This document shows, one piece after another, positions 45,565-53,842 of a stretch of DNA of 64,000 bases. The position numbers and the translations under genes were made by a program. Location: NCBI RefSeq assembly GCF_014138045.1, contig NZ_JACGXA010000001.1, forward strand, positions 3,767,001 to 3,831,000. Reading direction: 5' to 3'. Origin of the DNA: Nocardioides ginsengisegetis (GTDB lineage Bacteria; Actinomycetota; Actinomycetes; Propionibacteriales; Nocardioidaceae). The notes beneath the pieces are model-generated. The model was given only the letters and a program-made list of their open reading frames with translations. It was not told where the DNA came from and ran no database searches. Position 1 is the first letter of the stretch; each line of letters opens with the position of its first letter.

Positions 45565-46608
45565 ATGAGCCCTTGGCGCCCTCGATGCGACCCGCCCCCT
45601 CGCCTCGTCCGACCCGTCCCGCTGGACTCGACCGGCCGCACCGGTCCGACGCGCGGTCAGTCGCAGCGCGGGCGATGGCGTCAGACGAGCAAGGGCCTCT
45701 ACGTCCCGGCCGGTGTGGACTCCACCGTCCCCGAGCAGCGGGCCATCGAGCAGTCGGCGCGGCTCGGGCCGAGCGGCGCCGTGACCGGGTGGGCGAGCTT
45801 GCGGCTGCAGGGCGCGGCGTACTTCGACGGCTACGGCCTCGACGGGCGCACGCCGCGCCCCCTGCTGCTCGCGAGCCCGGACCGCCAGCTGCGCCCGTCC
45901 GAGGCCGTGCGGGCCCTCCGCGAGCCCGTTCCACCCACCGAGCGCATCCTCGCGCACGGAGTCTGGGTCACCTCGCCCGAGCGCGCCCTGCTCGATGAGA
46001 TGTGCGGCCTCGACCTGTGGGAAGGCGTGGTCGCGGCGGACATGGCAATGGCGGCCGCACTGACCTCGCTGGCCCGGATGCGGCGGTACGTCGCGAGCCG
46101 GCCCAGACGTCGGAACCGGCAGCTCGTGCTGGACATGTTGGCCCTCGCCGACGAGCACAGCGCGTCTGCCCGCGAGACCCTGACCCGACTCGTATGGGTC
46201 ATCGTCGCCGGGTTGTCGCCGCCGCTGTGCAACCAGCCCGTGTTCTCCCTTCATGGCGAGCTGCTCGGGGTCCCGGACCTGTTCGACCCGGAGTCGGGGA
46301 CGGTCGTGGATTTCGACGGGTCGGACCACAGGTCGACCGTCGCCCGACACCATGACGTGGGGCGAGAGGAGCTGATGAGGGTCCATGGGCTCGAGTACGT
46401 CACCGTCCTCGAACCGGATCTGCGTGACCGGGCCCGACTGGGCGCCCGCTTCGTCGACGCGCGTGAGCGCGGCCTGGGACGCGTGTGCCGCGACGATGCG
46501 TCCTGGACGCTCATGCCGCCTCCCGGCTGGCCGATGCCGATCTCCCTCGACGATCGACTCGATGTCGCGGACCTGAGCGCCGAAGCCCGGGCGACCGCGC
46601 GATGGTGA
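45565..46608 (+). CDS. AbiEi-like antitoxin domain fused to DUF559 endonuclease-like domain
   Basis: 347 residues from the ATG at 45565. The N-terminal 150 residues (GRWRQTSKGLYVPAGVDSTV, SGAVTGWASLRLQGAAYFDG) match the type IV AbiEi-like antitoxin winged-helix region, though its start looks shortened. The C-terminal 100 residues match DUF559 of the Vsr/PD-(D/E)XK group: GVPDLFDPESGTVVDFDG, then RHHDVGREELMRVHGLEYVT. Possible catalytic Asp and Glu are present. No AbiEii toxin is beside it. The gene is bracketed by two copies of the bipartite palindromic repeat in the same orientation, 62 bp before and 9 bp after it. Confidence 0.75.
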   Translation: MSPWRPRCDPPPRLVRPVPLDSTGRTGPTRGQSQRGRWRQTSKGLYVPAGVDSTVPEQRAIEQSARLGPSGAVTGWASLRLQGAAYFDGYGLDGRTPRPLLLASPDRQLRPSEAVRALREPVPPTERILAHGVWVTSPERALLDEMCGLDLWEGVVAADMAMAAALTSLARMRRYVASRPRRRNRQLVLDMLALADEHSASARETLTRLVWVIVAGLSPPLCNQPVFSLHGELLGVPDLFDPESGTVVDFDGSDHRSTVARHHDVGREELMRVHGLEYVTVLEPDLRDRARLGARFVDARERGLGRVCRDDASWTLMPPPGWPMPISLDDRLDVADLSAEARATARW

Positions 46609-46616
46609 CCCCGCCC

Positions 46617-46701
46617 GAGTGCGCACGATCATCATGACCGCGCGCTGCCTGATGATCCTGCGCACTCAGCCGGGAGGGATCACCGGTTAACCGGTGATCC
46701 C
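46617..46701 (+). repeat. Bipartite palindromic repeat, copy 3
   Basis: Outer arms 46617-46634 and 46650-46667 (GAGTGCGCACGATCATCA against TGATGATCCTGCGCACTC, one mismatch), then a 26-bp perfect palindrome 46676-46701 with the same GGTTAACC centre. Same orientation as copy 2. Note that the arm ends differ between copies (GAG/CTC against TGC/GCA) but always pair. Confidence 0.9.
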
Positions 46702-46713
46702 GACCCACCCCGG

Positions 46714-46884
46714 TCAGCCCGGGAAGACCTGGACCGTCCCGGTCGCGACGAGCAGCAGGATGACCAGGACGAGCAGGCCGAGCGCGGCGTAGGCCCACTC
46801 CTTGTTGATCCGGGTCTCGTCGGACTCGGGGGCGTCGTACCGGTGCCCGTCCGGGCCCGGCCGCAGGTCGTCGTCGTCAGTCAT
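46714..46884 (-). CDS. Small single-span membrane protein
   Basis: 56 residues. The acidic N-terminal half (MTDDDDLRPGPDGHRYDAPE, SDETRINKEW) precedes one membrane helix, AYAALGLLVLVILLLVATGT, and a short tail VQVFPG. Codon use fits a real gene. Likely a membrane peptide partnering another complex; no family recognised. It follows the pnt operon on the same strand, after a strong hairpin, and has its own operator-like dyad 20 bp upstream of its ATG. Confidence 0.7.
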   Translation of the reverse strand: MTDDDDLRPGPDGHRYDAPESDETRINKEWAYAALGLLVLVILLLVATGTVQVFPG

Positions 46885-46903
46885 GCCCTGTCAACGCCCG
46901 ACC

Positions 46904-46925
46904 TGCCGTTTGGTCACCAACGGCA
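46904..46925. promoter_or_regulatory. Dyad upstream of the small membrane protein gene
   Basis: TGCCGTT-tggtcacc-AACGGCA; the same 22 bases occur again at 46945-46966, 41 bp away, inside the pnt terminator. Located 20 bp before the minus-strand ATG, where a promoter or operator is expected. Confidence 0.45.
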
Positions 46926-46935
46926 CGTTTTCGGG

Positions 46936-46975
46936 GCGGTTGGTTGCCGTTTGGTCACCAACGGCAACCAACCGC
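46936..46975. terminator. 16-bp hairpin after the pnt operon
   Basis: GCGGTTGGTTGCCGTT (46936-46951) pairs perfectly with AACGGCAACCAACCGC (46960-46975) around an 8-nt loop. It starts 7 bp beyond the pntB stop (minus strand), so it is well placed to terminate the operon. Its inner 22 bases equal the dyad at 46904-46925. Confidence 0.75.
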
Positions 46976-46982
46976 ACCCGGC

Positions 46983-48365
46983 TCAGAGGGCCTTGACGGA
47001 GTTCAGCAGCTTGCCGAGCGAGTCCTTGGCGTCACCGAACAGCAGCGTGGTCTTCGGGTCGAAGAGCAGCTCGTTCTCGATGCCGGCGAAGCCCGGCCGC
47101 ATCGACCGCTTCATGAAGACGATCTGCTGCGCCTCGTCGGCGTTGAGGATCGGCATGCCGTAGATCGGCGCGCCGGGCGTCGTCTTGGCCGCCGGGTTGA
47201 CCACGTCGTTCGCGCCGACGACGAGGACCACGTCGGTGTGCTTGAACTCGCCGTTGATGTGGTCCATCTCGATCAGCTGCTCGTAGGGCACCTGCGCCTC
47301 GGCGAGGAGCACGTTCATGTGCCCGGGCATCCGGCCGGCGACGGGGTGGATGGCGTAGTCGACCTTGGTGCCGCGCGCGATCAGCACGTCGACGAGCTCG
47401 CGCAGCGTGTGCTGGGCCTGCGCGACGGCCAGGCCGTAGCCGGGCACGATGATCACGCGGTCGGCGTACCCCAGCAGGATCGCGACGTCCTCGGGCCCGG
47501 CCGACTTGACCGGACGGTCCGAGGCCACGCCGGCGCCGAGGGTCGAGCCGCCCTTGAGGGCTCCGAAGAGGATGTTGGCGACCGAGCGGCCCATGGCCTT
47601 GGCCATCAGCAGGGTCAGGAACGTACCCGAGGCACCGACGAGCGTGCCGGCCACGAGGAGCACGACGTTGGACAGCACGTAGCCACCGGCCGCCACCGTG
47701 AGGCCGGTGAAGGCGTTGAGCAGCGAGATCACGATCGGTACGTCGGCGCCGCCGACGGGCAGCACGAGCAGGAGCCCGATCAGCAGACCGACGAGGCACA
47801 GCACGACACCGAGCCAGACGTGCGACTCGATGACGAGGCGCACCGAGAGCACCAGCGTGGTGGCCAGCGCTATCGGGAAGACGTAGCGCAGGCCGGGGAA
47901 GACCACGGGCCGCGACGTCATCAGCTCCTGGAGCTTGGCGAAGGTGACGATCGAGCCGGCGAACGAGATCGAGCCGACCGCGATCGTGAAGGCGGTCGCC
48001 ACGATCACGAACCAGTTCACCGAGTCCTGCACCGGCACCAGCTCGCGCAGCTCCAGCAGCGCCACCAGCGCGGCCGCGCCACCGCCGACGCCGTTGAACA
48101 GCGCCACCATCTGCGGCATCTGGGTCATCTGCACGCGCTGCGCGCCGAGCACACCGCCGGCGGTGCCGATCGCGATCGCCACCAGGATCAGCGGCACGTG
48201 CTTCAGGTCGAGGTAGAGGAACGGGATGATCACCGCGACGACGGCCGCGACCGCGCCGATGATGTTGCCGATCCGGGCGGTCTTCGGCCCGGACAGCCCC
48301 TTGAGCGCGAGGATGAAGCAGACCGCACAGGCGAGGTAGGTCAGCTGGACCCAGGTCGGCGTCAT
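46983..48365 (-). CDS. pntB: Proton-translocating NAD(P) transhydrogenase subunit beta
   Basis: 460 residues. About nine membrane helices occupy residues 5-260 (LTYLACAVCFILALKGLSGP). The NADP(H)-binding domain III follows: VIIVPGYGLAVAQAQHTLRE, IHPVAGRMPGHMNVLLAEAQ and VLVVGANDVVNPAA. Couples hydride transfer from NADH to NADP+ to inward proton flow in the plasma membrane. The start at 48365 overlaps the pntA2 end by four bases. The end of the operon is marked by a 16-bp hairpin. Confidence 0.96.
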   Translation of the reverse strand: MTPTWVQLTYLACAVCFILALKGLSGPKTARIGNIIGAVAAVVAVIIPFLYLDLKHVPLILVAIAIGTAGGVLGAQRVQMTQMPQMVALFNGVGGGAAALVALLELRELVPVQDSVNWFVIVATAFTIAVGSISFAGSIVTFAKLQELMTSRPVVFPGLRYVFPIALATTLVLSVRLVIESHVWLGVVLCLVGLLIGLLLVLPVGGADVPIVISLLNAFTGLTVAAGGYVLSNVVLLVAGTLVGASGTFLTLLMAKAMGRSVANILFGALKGGSTLGAGVASDRPVKSAGPEDVAILLGYADRVIIVPGYGLAVAQAQHTLRELVDVLIARGTKVDYAIHPVAGRMPGHMNVLLAEAQVPYEQLIEMDHINGEFKHTDVVLVVGANDVVNPAAKTTPGAPIYGMPILNADEAQQIVFMKRSMRPGFAGIENELLFDPKTTLLFGDAKDSLGKLLNSVKAL

Positions 48366-48688
48366 GCGGCACCCCCGTCGCTGGAGGCGGGAGCGGCAGC
48401 AGCCTTGGGCTTCTTCCGCGTGAACATCTGCAGCATCCGGTCGGTGACCACGAAGCCGCCGACCATGTTGACCGCGGCGAGCACGATCGCGACCAGGCCG
48501 ACGACGAGAGCGACATTGTTGTCGGTCGTGCCGGTGACCAGGATCGCGCCGAGCAGGATGATCCCGTGGATCGCGTTGGCGCCGGACATCAGCGGCGTGT
48601 GCAGCGTCGAGGAGACCTTGGAGATCACCTCGATGCCGACGAAGACGGACAGGACGAAGATCGTCAGCCAGACGACGGCCTCGCTCAT
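48362..48688 (-). CDS. pntA2: Transhydrogenase subunit alpha 2 (membrane part)
   Basis: 108 residues from the ATG at 48688, overlapping the pntA1 stop (ATGA). Three or four helices: VVWLTIFVLSVFVGIEVISK, then SGANAIHGIILLGAILVTGT and VALVVGLVAIVLAAVNMVGG. The IPSKLHTPLMSG-type motif appears as KVSSTLHTPLMSGANAIHGI. The Lys/Ala-rich tail is cytoplasmic. It forms the alpha membrane region of the three-subunit actinobacterial enzyme. Middle gene of a tightly overlapping operon. Confidence 0.94.
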   Translation of the reverse strand: MSEAVVWLTIFVLSVFVGIEVISKVSSTLHTPLMSGANAIHGIILLGAILVTGTTDNNVALVVGLVAIVLAAVNMVGGFVVTDRMLQMFTRKKPKAAAAPASSDGGAA

Positions 48689-49830
48689 GCGGACTCCCCC
48701 TCGAGGGCGATGCGGGTGGGTTCGTGGCGGATCGTGCCGTCGTGGGTCACGCACGACCCCGCGACGATCTCGTCCTCGAAGTCGGGCGCGAACGCCGGGT
48801 CCTGCTCCTCCGAGGCGGTCCGCGTCATCAGCGTGACCAGGTTGACGACGTTCTGGGCGTAGAGCCTCGAGGCCGGCCCGGGCATCTGGCTGGGCACGTT
48901 GCGTCCGCCCCACACCTGCGCGTTGCCGATCCGCACCACCTCACCGGGCACCGAGCCCTCGACGTTGCCGCCGGTCTCGGCCGCGAGGTCGACGACCACG
49001 GAGCCGGGCTTCATCTGCTCGACCATCTCCCCGGTCACCAGCATCGGAGCCTGCCGGCCGGGCACTGCGGCGGTCGTGATGAGCGCGTCGGCGTTGGCGA
49101 TGTACGGCGTGAGCAGCTCGCGCTGCCGCGCCGCCCGGTCCTCGGTCATCTCCCGGGCGTAGCCGCCGGCGCCCTCGAGCGTCTCCAGCTCCAGCTCGAT
49201 GGCCTTGGCGCCCATCGACCGGATCTCCTCGGCGGCTGCAGCGCGGACGTCGTACGCCGAGACCACCGCGCCGAGCCGCTTGGCCGTCGCGATCGCCTGC
49301 AGGCCCGCGACACCGGCGCCGAGCACGACGATCTCCGCCGGCGGGACGGTGCCCGCCGCGGTCATGTTGAGGGGGAAGAAGCGCCGCAGCATCCCGGCCG
49401 CCACGATCGCGCAGCGGTAGCCCGCGACGAGCGCCTGCGAGGACAGCGCGTCCATCGACTGCGCCCGCGAGATCCGCGGCACCAGCTCCATCGCGAACGC
49501 CGTGACCCCGCAGTCGCGCAGGTCGCGCACGGTGTCCGGCTCCTGGTTGGTCGGCAGGAACGAGATCGTGGCGGTGCCCGCGGGCAGCGTCCGGATCGTC
49601 GCGGTGCTCAGCGGCTGCACCGACACGACGAGGTCCGCGCCGTGCAGCGCGCCCTCCTCGACGGTGGCGCCGGCCTGCTCGTAGTCGTCGTCGGCGATGA
49701 GGGCGGGCTGTCCGGCTCCGGGCTCCACGGCCACGTCGTACCCGAGCTCGGTCAGCTTGCCGACCAGCTCGGGCACCATCGCGACACGTGACTCACCGTC
49801 ACGGGTCTCCCTGGCTACAGCGATCTTCAC
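48685..49830 (-). CDS. pntA1: Transhydrogenase subunit alpha 1 (NAD-binding)
   Basis: 381 residues from the GTG at 49830 (VKIAVARETRDGESRVAMVP); a TTG nine bases upstream is less likely. The alanine dehydrogenase/PNT fold has VVLGAGVAGLQAIATAKRLG (Rossmann) and DALSSQALVAGYR. The RQD-loop equivalent is in the first half and VVDLAAETGGNVEGSVPGEV in the second. Binds NAD(H) in the cytoplasm and passes hydride to domain III. First gene of pntA1-A2-B; ATGA overlap with pntA2. Confidence 0.94.
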   Translation of the reverse strand: MKIAVARETRDGESRVAMVPELVGKLTELGYDVAVEPGAGQPALIADDDYEQAGATVEEGALHGADLVVSVQPLSTATIRTLPAGTATISFLPTNQEPDTVRDLRDCGVTAFAMELVPRISRAQSMDALSSQALVAGYRCAIVAAGMLRRFFPLNMTAAGTVPPAEIVVLGAGVAGLQAIATAKRLGAVVSAYDVRAAAAEEIRSMGAKAIELELETLEGAGGYAREMTEDRAARQRELLTPYIANADALITTAAVPGRQAPMLVTGEMVEQMKPGSVVVDLAAETGGNVEGSVPGEVVRIGNAQVWGGRNVPSQMPGPASRLYAQNVVNLVTLMTRTASEEQDPAFAPDFEDEIVAGSCVTHDGTIRHEPTRIALEGESA

Positions 49831-49903
49831 GCGTCGCAACCTAGGCCAGATTCCGGATGCCGAACAGGCATCTCACCCGATGTGGTCGTGACGGATCCAA
49901 CAG

Positions 49904-50482
49904 TCAGCGGCCGATCGGGAGCTCCTCGACCACCTCGTGGCGCGGCCGGCCGCGTGGTCCCTCGCCGAGATGCGAGGCGATGAGTGCTACCCGCTCGGCC
50001 CTCCAGACCGGCCCCGCGTAGCCGTCCAGCAGCCGCACCCAGCTCGACACCTCCGCCGGTCGGCCCAACCGGGCGAGGGTCAGGTGCGCACGGAACCGCT
50101 GCCCGTCGACCGCGATCCCGGTCCGCGACGCCGCGGCCCGGGCTCCGGTCGCGAGCCGGTCCAGCTCGGTCCGCCCGTGCTCGTCGAGGTCCAGCCCGGC
50201 CCACACGACGCGGGCCCGCGCGACGTTGGGGAAGGCGCCACCGCCGGCGATCCGCACGTCGAACGGCGTACGGCGCCCCGCCGCGCGCCCCAGCCGCTCG
50301 ACCAGCTCGTCGAGATGGCGGTCGGCGACCTGCGCCAGGAACGCGAGCGTCACGTGGACCTGCTCGGGCGCGGCCCACCGGAAGTCGGCCGCGGCCCGCC
50401 GGGGCTCGAGGAAGTCGTCGAGGTGCTCGACCGCCTCGGCCGGCGGCACCAGCGCCACGAACATCCTCATCGCGGGGGTCAC
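49904..50482 (-). CDS. thpR: RNA 2',3'-cyclic phosphodiesterase (2H family)
   Basis: 192 residues from the GTG at 50482, which overlaps the upstream gene's stop (GTGA). MRMFVALVPPAEAVEHLDDF, and the two HxTx motifs HVTLAFL (about residue 43) and HLTLARL (about 133), form the active site. Family members open 2',3'-cyclic phosphates in RNA (formerly '2'-5' RNA ligase'). Cytoplasmic. Physiological substrate in bacteria uncertain. Coupled to the VIT1-type transporter gene. Confidence 0.92.
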   Translation of the reverse strand: MTPAMRMFVALVPPAEAVEHLDDFLEPRRAAADFRWAAPEQVHVTLAFLAQVADRHLDELVERLGRAAGRRTPFDVRIAGGGAFPNVARARVVWAGLDLDEHGRTELDRLATGARAAASRTGIAVDGQRFRAHLTLARLGRPAEVSSWVRLLDGYAGPVWRAERVALIASHLGEGPRGRPRHEVVEELPIGR

Positions 50483-51222
50483 CCCACGTGGGTGCCGAGC
50501 AGCGCTCCGATCGCGTAGGTCACGGCCATCGCGAAGGCACCGCCGCCGACGTTGCGCACCACGGCGCGGCTCCAGGGCCCGTAGCCCATCTTGGCGCTGA
50601 TCCAGCCGGCGATGCCAAGGGCGATGAGCACGGCGACGACCGTCACCGGCACCCGCGAGCCGTCCGGGAAGAGCGTGATCGTCAGCAGCGGCAGCAGGGC
50701 GCCGACCGTGAAGGCCAGCATCGAGGCCCAGGCCGCGTGCCAGGGGTTGGTGAGGTCGTCGGGGTCGATGCCGAGCTCGGCCTCGGCGTGCGCCCGCAGG
50801 GCGTCGTGCTCCGTGAGCTCGACCGCGACCTGCATGGCGAGCTCCTCCGAGAGCCCTTTCTGGACGTAGATGTCGGCCAGCTCGGCGAGCTCCTCCTCGG
50901 GCTCCTCGACGAGCTCGCGACGCTCCTTGTCCAGCAGCGCCTTCTCCGAGTCGCTCTGGGTGCTGACCGAGACGTACTCGCCGGCCGCCATCGACAGGGC
51001 GCCGGCCGAGAGGCCGGCCACGCCGGCGACCAGGATCGCGTTGGTGTCGCTGGTCGCCCCGGCCACGCCCATGACGATGCCGGCCGTCGACACGATGCCG
51101 TCGTTGGCGCCGAGCACGCCGGCCCGCAGCCAGTTGAGGCGGTTGCCGATGCCACTCTCGTGGGGCTCGTCGTCGTGCGGGCCGACCTCGAGGTCGGGCA
51201 GGTCGCCGGTGTCCGTCGTCAT
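50479..51222 (-). CDS. VIT1/CCC1-family iron/manganese transporter
   Basis: 247 residues from the ATG at 51222, with GAGGA upstream. NWLRAGVLGANDGIVSTAGI begins the transport domain; AGALSMAAGEYVSVSTQSDS is the signature of the Fe/Mn transporter. An acidic cytoplasmic helix pair follows (KERRELVEEPEEELAELADI), which in VIT1 binds metal and delivers Fe2+ to the pore, then three more helices. Exports or stores Fe2+/Mn2+. The 3' end overlaps thpR by four bases. Orientation of transport in bacteria is not firmly known. Confidence 0.9.
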   Translation of the reverse strand: MTTDTGDLPDLEVGPHDDEPHESGIGNRLNWLRAGVLGANDGIVSTAGIVMGVAGATSDTNAILVAGVAGLSAGALSMAAGEYVSVSTQSDSEKALLDKERRELVEEPEEELAELADIYVQKGLSEELAMQVAVELTEHDALRAHAEAELGIDPDDLTNPWHAAWASMLAFTVGALLPLLTITLFPDGSRVPVTVVAVLIALGIAGWISAKMGYGPWSRAVVRNVGGGAFAMAVTYAIGALLGTHVG

Positions 51223-51287
51223 GGGTAGATCCTCGGATCCGTGTCGGTCCCCCGCAAGCAAGGGAAGGCTGGGCTCACCGGCCTGCG

Positions 51288-52433
51288 TCACAGTCCGAGG
51301 TCGCGCCCGATCAGCATCTTCATGATCTCGTTCGACCCGGCCCAGATCTTCGTGACGCGAGCGTCACGCCAGGCGCGGGCGACGCGGTACTCGTTCATGA
51401 AGCCGTAGCCGCCGTGCAGCTGGACGCAGTGGTCGAGCACGTCGTTCTGCACCTGCGAGGTCCACCACTTGGCCTTGGCGGCGTCGACGGGCGTGAGCTC
51501 GCCGCGGGTGTGCTTCATGATGCAGAGGTCGACGAACGCCTGGGTGACCTCGATCTGGGTGACCAGCTCGGCCAGCAGGAACTGGTTGTGCTGGAAGTTG
51601 CCGATCGCCTGGCCGAAGGCCTTGCGGTCCTTGGCGTACTGGATGGTCTCCTCGAGGATCTGCGCGGCGTGGGCGAGGTTGGTGATCGCCGAGCCGAGGC
51701 GCTCCTGCGGCAGGAACTGCATCATCGAGATGAAGCCGGTGTCGAGCTCGCCGATCAGGTCGTCGTTGCTGACCCGGACGTCCTCGAAGGCCAGCTCGGC
51801 GGTGTCGGACTCGTCCTGGCCGACCTTGTCGAGCACGCGTCCGACCGAGAAGCCGGCCTTGTCGGTCTCGACGCCGAAGAGCGAGATGCCCTTGGCCTTC
51901 TTCTCCGGCGAGGTCCGCGCGGCGACCACGATCAGGTCGGCGCTGCCGCCGTTGGTGATGAAGGTCTTGGAGCCGTTGATGACCCAGTCGTCGCCGTCGC
52001 GGACGGCGGTGGTCTTGAGGTTGGCGAGGTCGGAGCCGCCGCCGGGCTCGGTCATGCCGATGCCGGTGAGCAGCTCGCCGCTGCAGAACTTCGGCAGCCA
52101 GCGCTTCTTCTGCTCGTCGGTGGTCAGGTGCACGAGGTACGGCGCCACGATGTCGGCGTGGATGCCCACGCAGCTCGGCAGGGTCATGTTGACCTTGGCC
52201 AGCTCCTCGGTGAGCACCGCGTTGAAGCGGTAGTCGCCCGCCTCGGACCCGCCGAACTCCTCGGGGATCTCCAGGCCCAGGAAGCCCTGGGCGCCCGCGG
52301 CGAGCCAGAAGTCGCGGCTCAGGCCGTGGTTCTGCTCGTACTCCTCGAGGTGCGGCACGACCTCGCGGTCCAGGAACTCCTTGACGGAGCTGCGGAAGGC
52401 CTCGTGGTCCTCGTCGTAGATCTCGCGCTTCAT
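51288..52433 (-). CDS. Acyl-CoA dehydrogenase
   Basis: 381 residues from the ATG at 52433. GAQGFLGLEIPEEFGGSEAG, GIGMTEPGGGSDLANLKTTA (FAD and substrate), DWVINGSKTFITNGGSADLI and the C-terminal QLHGGYGFMNEYRVARAWRD with the base-bearing loop, then KIWAGSNEIMKMLIGRDLGL. Oxidises acyl-CoA to enoyl-CoA with FAD and ETF, in the cytoplasm; long-chain type by the motif order. No KstR-like site precedes it, so it is not obviously part of the steroid regulon suggested at 4.3 kb. The serpin gene lies 53 bp upstream on the same strand. Confidence 0.92.
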   Translation of the reverse strand: MKREIYDEDHEAFRSSVKEFLDREVVPHLEEYEQNHGLSRDFWLAAGAQGFLGLEIPEEFGGSEAGDYRFNAVLTEELAKVNMTLPSCVGIHADIVAPYLVHLTTDEQKKRWLPKFCSGELLTGIGMTEPGGGSDLANLKTTAVRDGDDWVINGSKTFITNGGSADLIVVAARTSPEKKAKGISLFGVETDKAGFSVGRVLDKVGQDESDTAELAFEDVRVSNDDLIGELDTGFISMMQFLPQERLGSAITNLAHAAQILEETIQYAKDRKAFGQAIGNFQHNQFLLAELVTQIEVTQAFVDLCIMKHTRGELTPVDAAKAKWWTSQVQNDVLDHCVQLHGGYGFMNEYRVARAWRDARVTKIWAGSNEIMKMLIGRDLGL

Positions 52434-52486
52434 GGCCGCGATCCTACTGCCGGGTAACCGGAGCCGAACAGGCGTCGTGGCCCGTC

Positions 52487-53803
52487 TCACGCGCGCGGGT
52501 CGTCGACCCGTCCGAGGAAGAGCGGCGTGCCGTGCACGACGTCGTGGATGACGAAGACGAAGGGCCGGTCCACGTAGACCTGCGCGTCCGGGAGCATCGC
52601 CGAGGTCTCGCTCATCACCACCGCGGTCGCGGCCGCCGCCTCGGTGCCGTCCTCGTCGACGGCGACGAACGCCTCGTGGAGCACGGCCGAGATGTAGAGC
52701 CGCGCGTCCCGGGTCATGCCGGAGAAGTCGGCGTGGTCGGGGTCGAACGCGGTTGGCATGCCGAGACCGGGCAGCACGTCCGTCAGCGGGCTGGTCGAGC
52801 GGAAGGTCCAGCGTGGCAGGAACAGCTCGACCGGCGTGTGCCGGACCGACCCGAGGATGTCCGGGAGTCCGCCCCCAGCGACCAGGGCGAGCACGTCGGC
52901 GCGGCGCCCACGGTCAGGCAGCACGACCGTCATGGCGAGCCCACCCCCGGCGTACGGGATCCGCACGGCCTGCCAGCCATCACCGCTGCCCAGCGCGGTC
53001 GAGGCCAGCACAGCGGTCATGGTCGGCACCCCGACCGTGGTGCCGTCGGGGAGACCGAAGGCCAGGTCCTTGGTCTGCTCCTCGATGAACGGCTCGGCCC
53101 ACGGCGCCTTGAGGTAGAGCGCGTTGACGAGCACGAGCCGGGTGAGCGGGTCGAGGACGCCGGCGGGGATGATCTCGGGGATCCGCTCGTGGGTCTGGTC
53201 GGAGGCCCACGCGTTGATGAGCCGCCGCACCCCCTCGACGTCGCGCTGGTAGTCGACCACCCGCATCCCGGTGCCGAACCACCGCGCGAGCGCGTCGAGG
53301 AAGTCGTCCTCCCACCGCACGTCGCGCTGGCCGAAGACCGCGTTCGCCGCAGACAGCTCGATCTCGGGCGGGTCCTCGCTGCCGTCGTCGACCGGACCGG
53401 CCAGCGCCTCGACCTGCTGGGTCAGCGCGTCCAGGCCCTCGTCCAGACCGGTGAGGTCGGCGGCGCCCAGCACGTCCAGCATCTCGCGCGCCGTCCGGCC
53501 GTGGGCGCCGTTGGCGGTCATGGTCAGGGCCACGGCCACCGAGTAGGGGCTGAAGGCGACGTTGCCGGGCTCGGCGACCAGGGCGCCGTACAGCCCGGCA
53601 GCGAGGGCGTGGACCGAGGCCGCGGCCGCGGGCGCGGCCTCGGGGTCACCCGGCGAGCGGCGCAGCCCGGAGCTGGCGAGCTCGAGCCGCAGCGGGCCCT
53701 GGGTCGGCGGCACCGACGGCTCCCGGGTGTCACAGGCGGCGAGCGGGACAAGGGCGCCCAGCAGCACGGCCAGGCGCAGGGTGTCGCGGCGAGTCAGGTC
53801 CAC
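52487..53803 (-). CDS. Lipoprotein serpin (serine/cysteine protease inhibitor)
   Basis: 438 residues. Signal: Arg5-Arg6 (TRRDTLRLAVLLGA) suggests Tat export, and LAAC with Cys24 is a lipobox, so it is anchored outside the membrane. The serpin fold includes NVAFSPYSVAVALTMTANGA, LVLVNALYLKAPWAEPF and ISAVLHEAFVAVDEDGTEAA. The hinge EDGTEAAAATAVVM is of inhibitory type. By alignment with antitrypsin, P1 falls between Thr and Met in SETSAMLP; the reactive loop seems three residues longer. The end VYVDRPFVFVIHDVVHGTPL is standard. Target protease unknown; uncommon in bacteria. Confidence 0.9.
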   Translation of the reverse strand: MDLTRRDTLRLAVLLGALVPLAACDTREPSVPPTQGPLRLELASSGLRRSPGDPEAAPAAAASVHALAAGLYGALVAEPGNVAFSPYSVAVALTMTANGAHGRTAREMLDVLGAADLTGLDEGLDALTQQVEALAGPVDDGSEDPPEIELSAANAVFGQRDVRWEDDFLDALARWFGTGMRVVDYQRDVEGVRRLINAWASDQTHERIPEIIPAGVLDPLTRLVLVNALYLKAPWAEPFIEEQTKDLAFGLPDGTTVGVPTMTAVLASTALGSGDGWQAVRIPYAGGGLAMTVVLPDRGRRADVLALVAGGGLPDILGSVRHTPVELFLPRWTFRSTSPLTDVLPGLGMPTAFDPDHADFSGMTRDARLYISAVLHEAFVAVDEDGTEAAAATAVVMSETSAMLPDAQVYVDRPFVFVIHDVVHGTPLFLGRVDDPRA

Positions 53804-53842
53804 AGCGGTCGGACGGACCGGCCGCCACGGTGGTTCCCGTCG

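Noticed and set aside
45414..46701. A CRISPR-like array.
   Set aside because: Only two copies with a gene between them, and the units are palindromic and imperfectly spaced.
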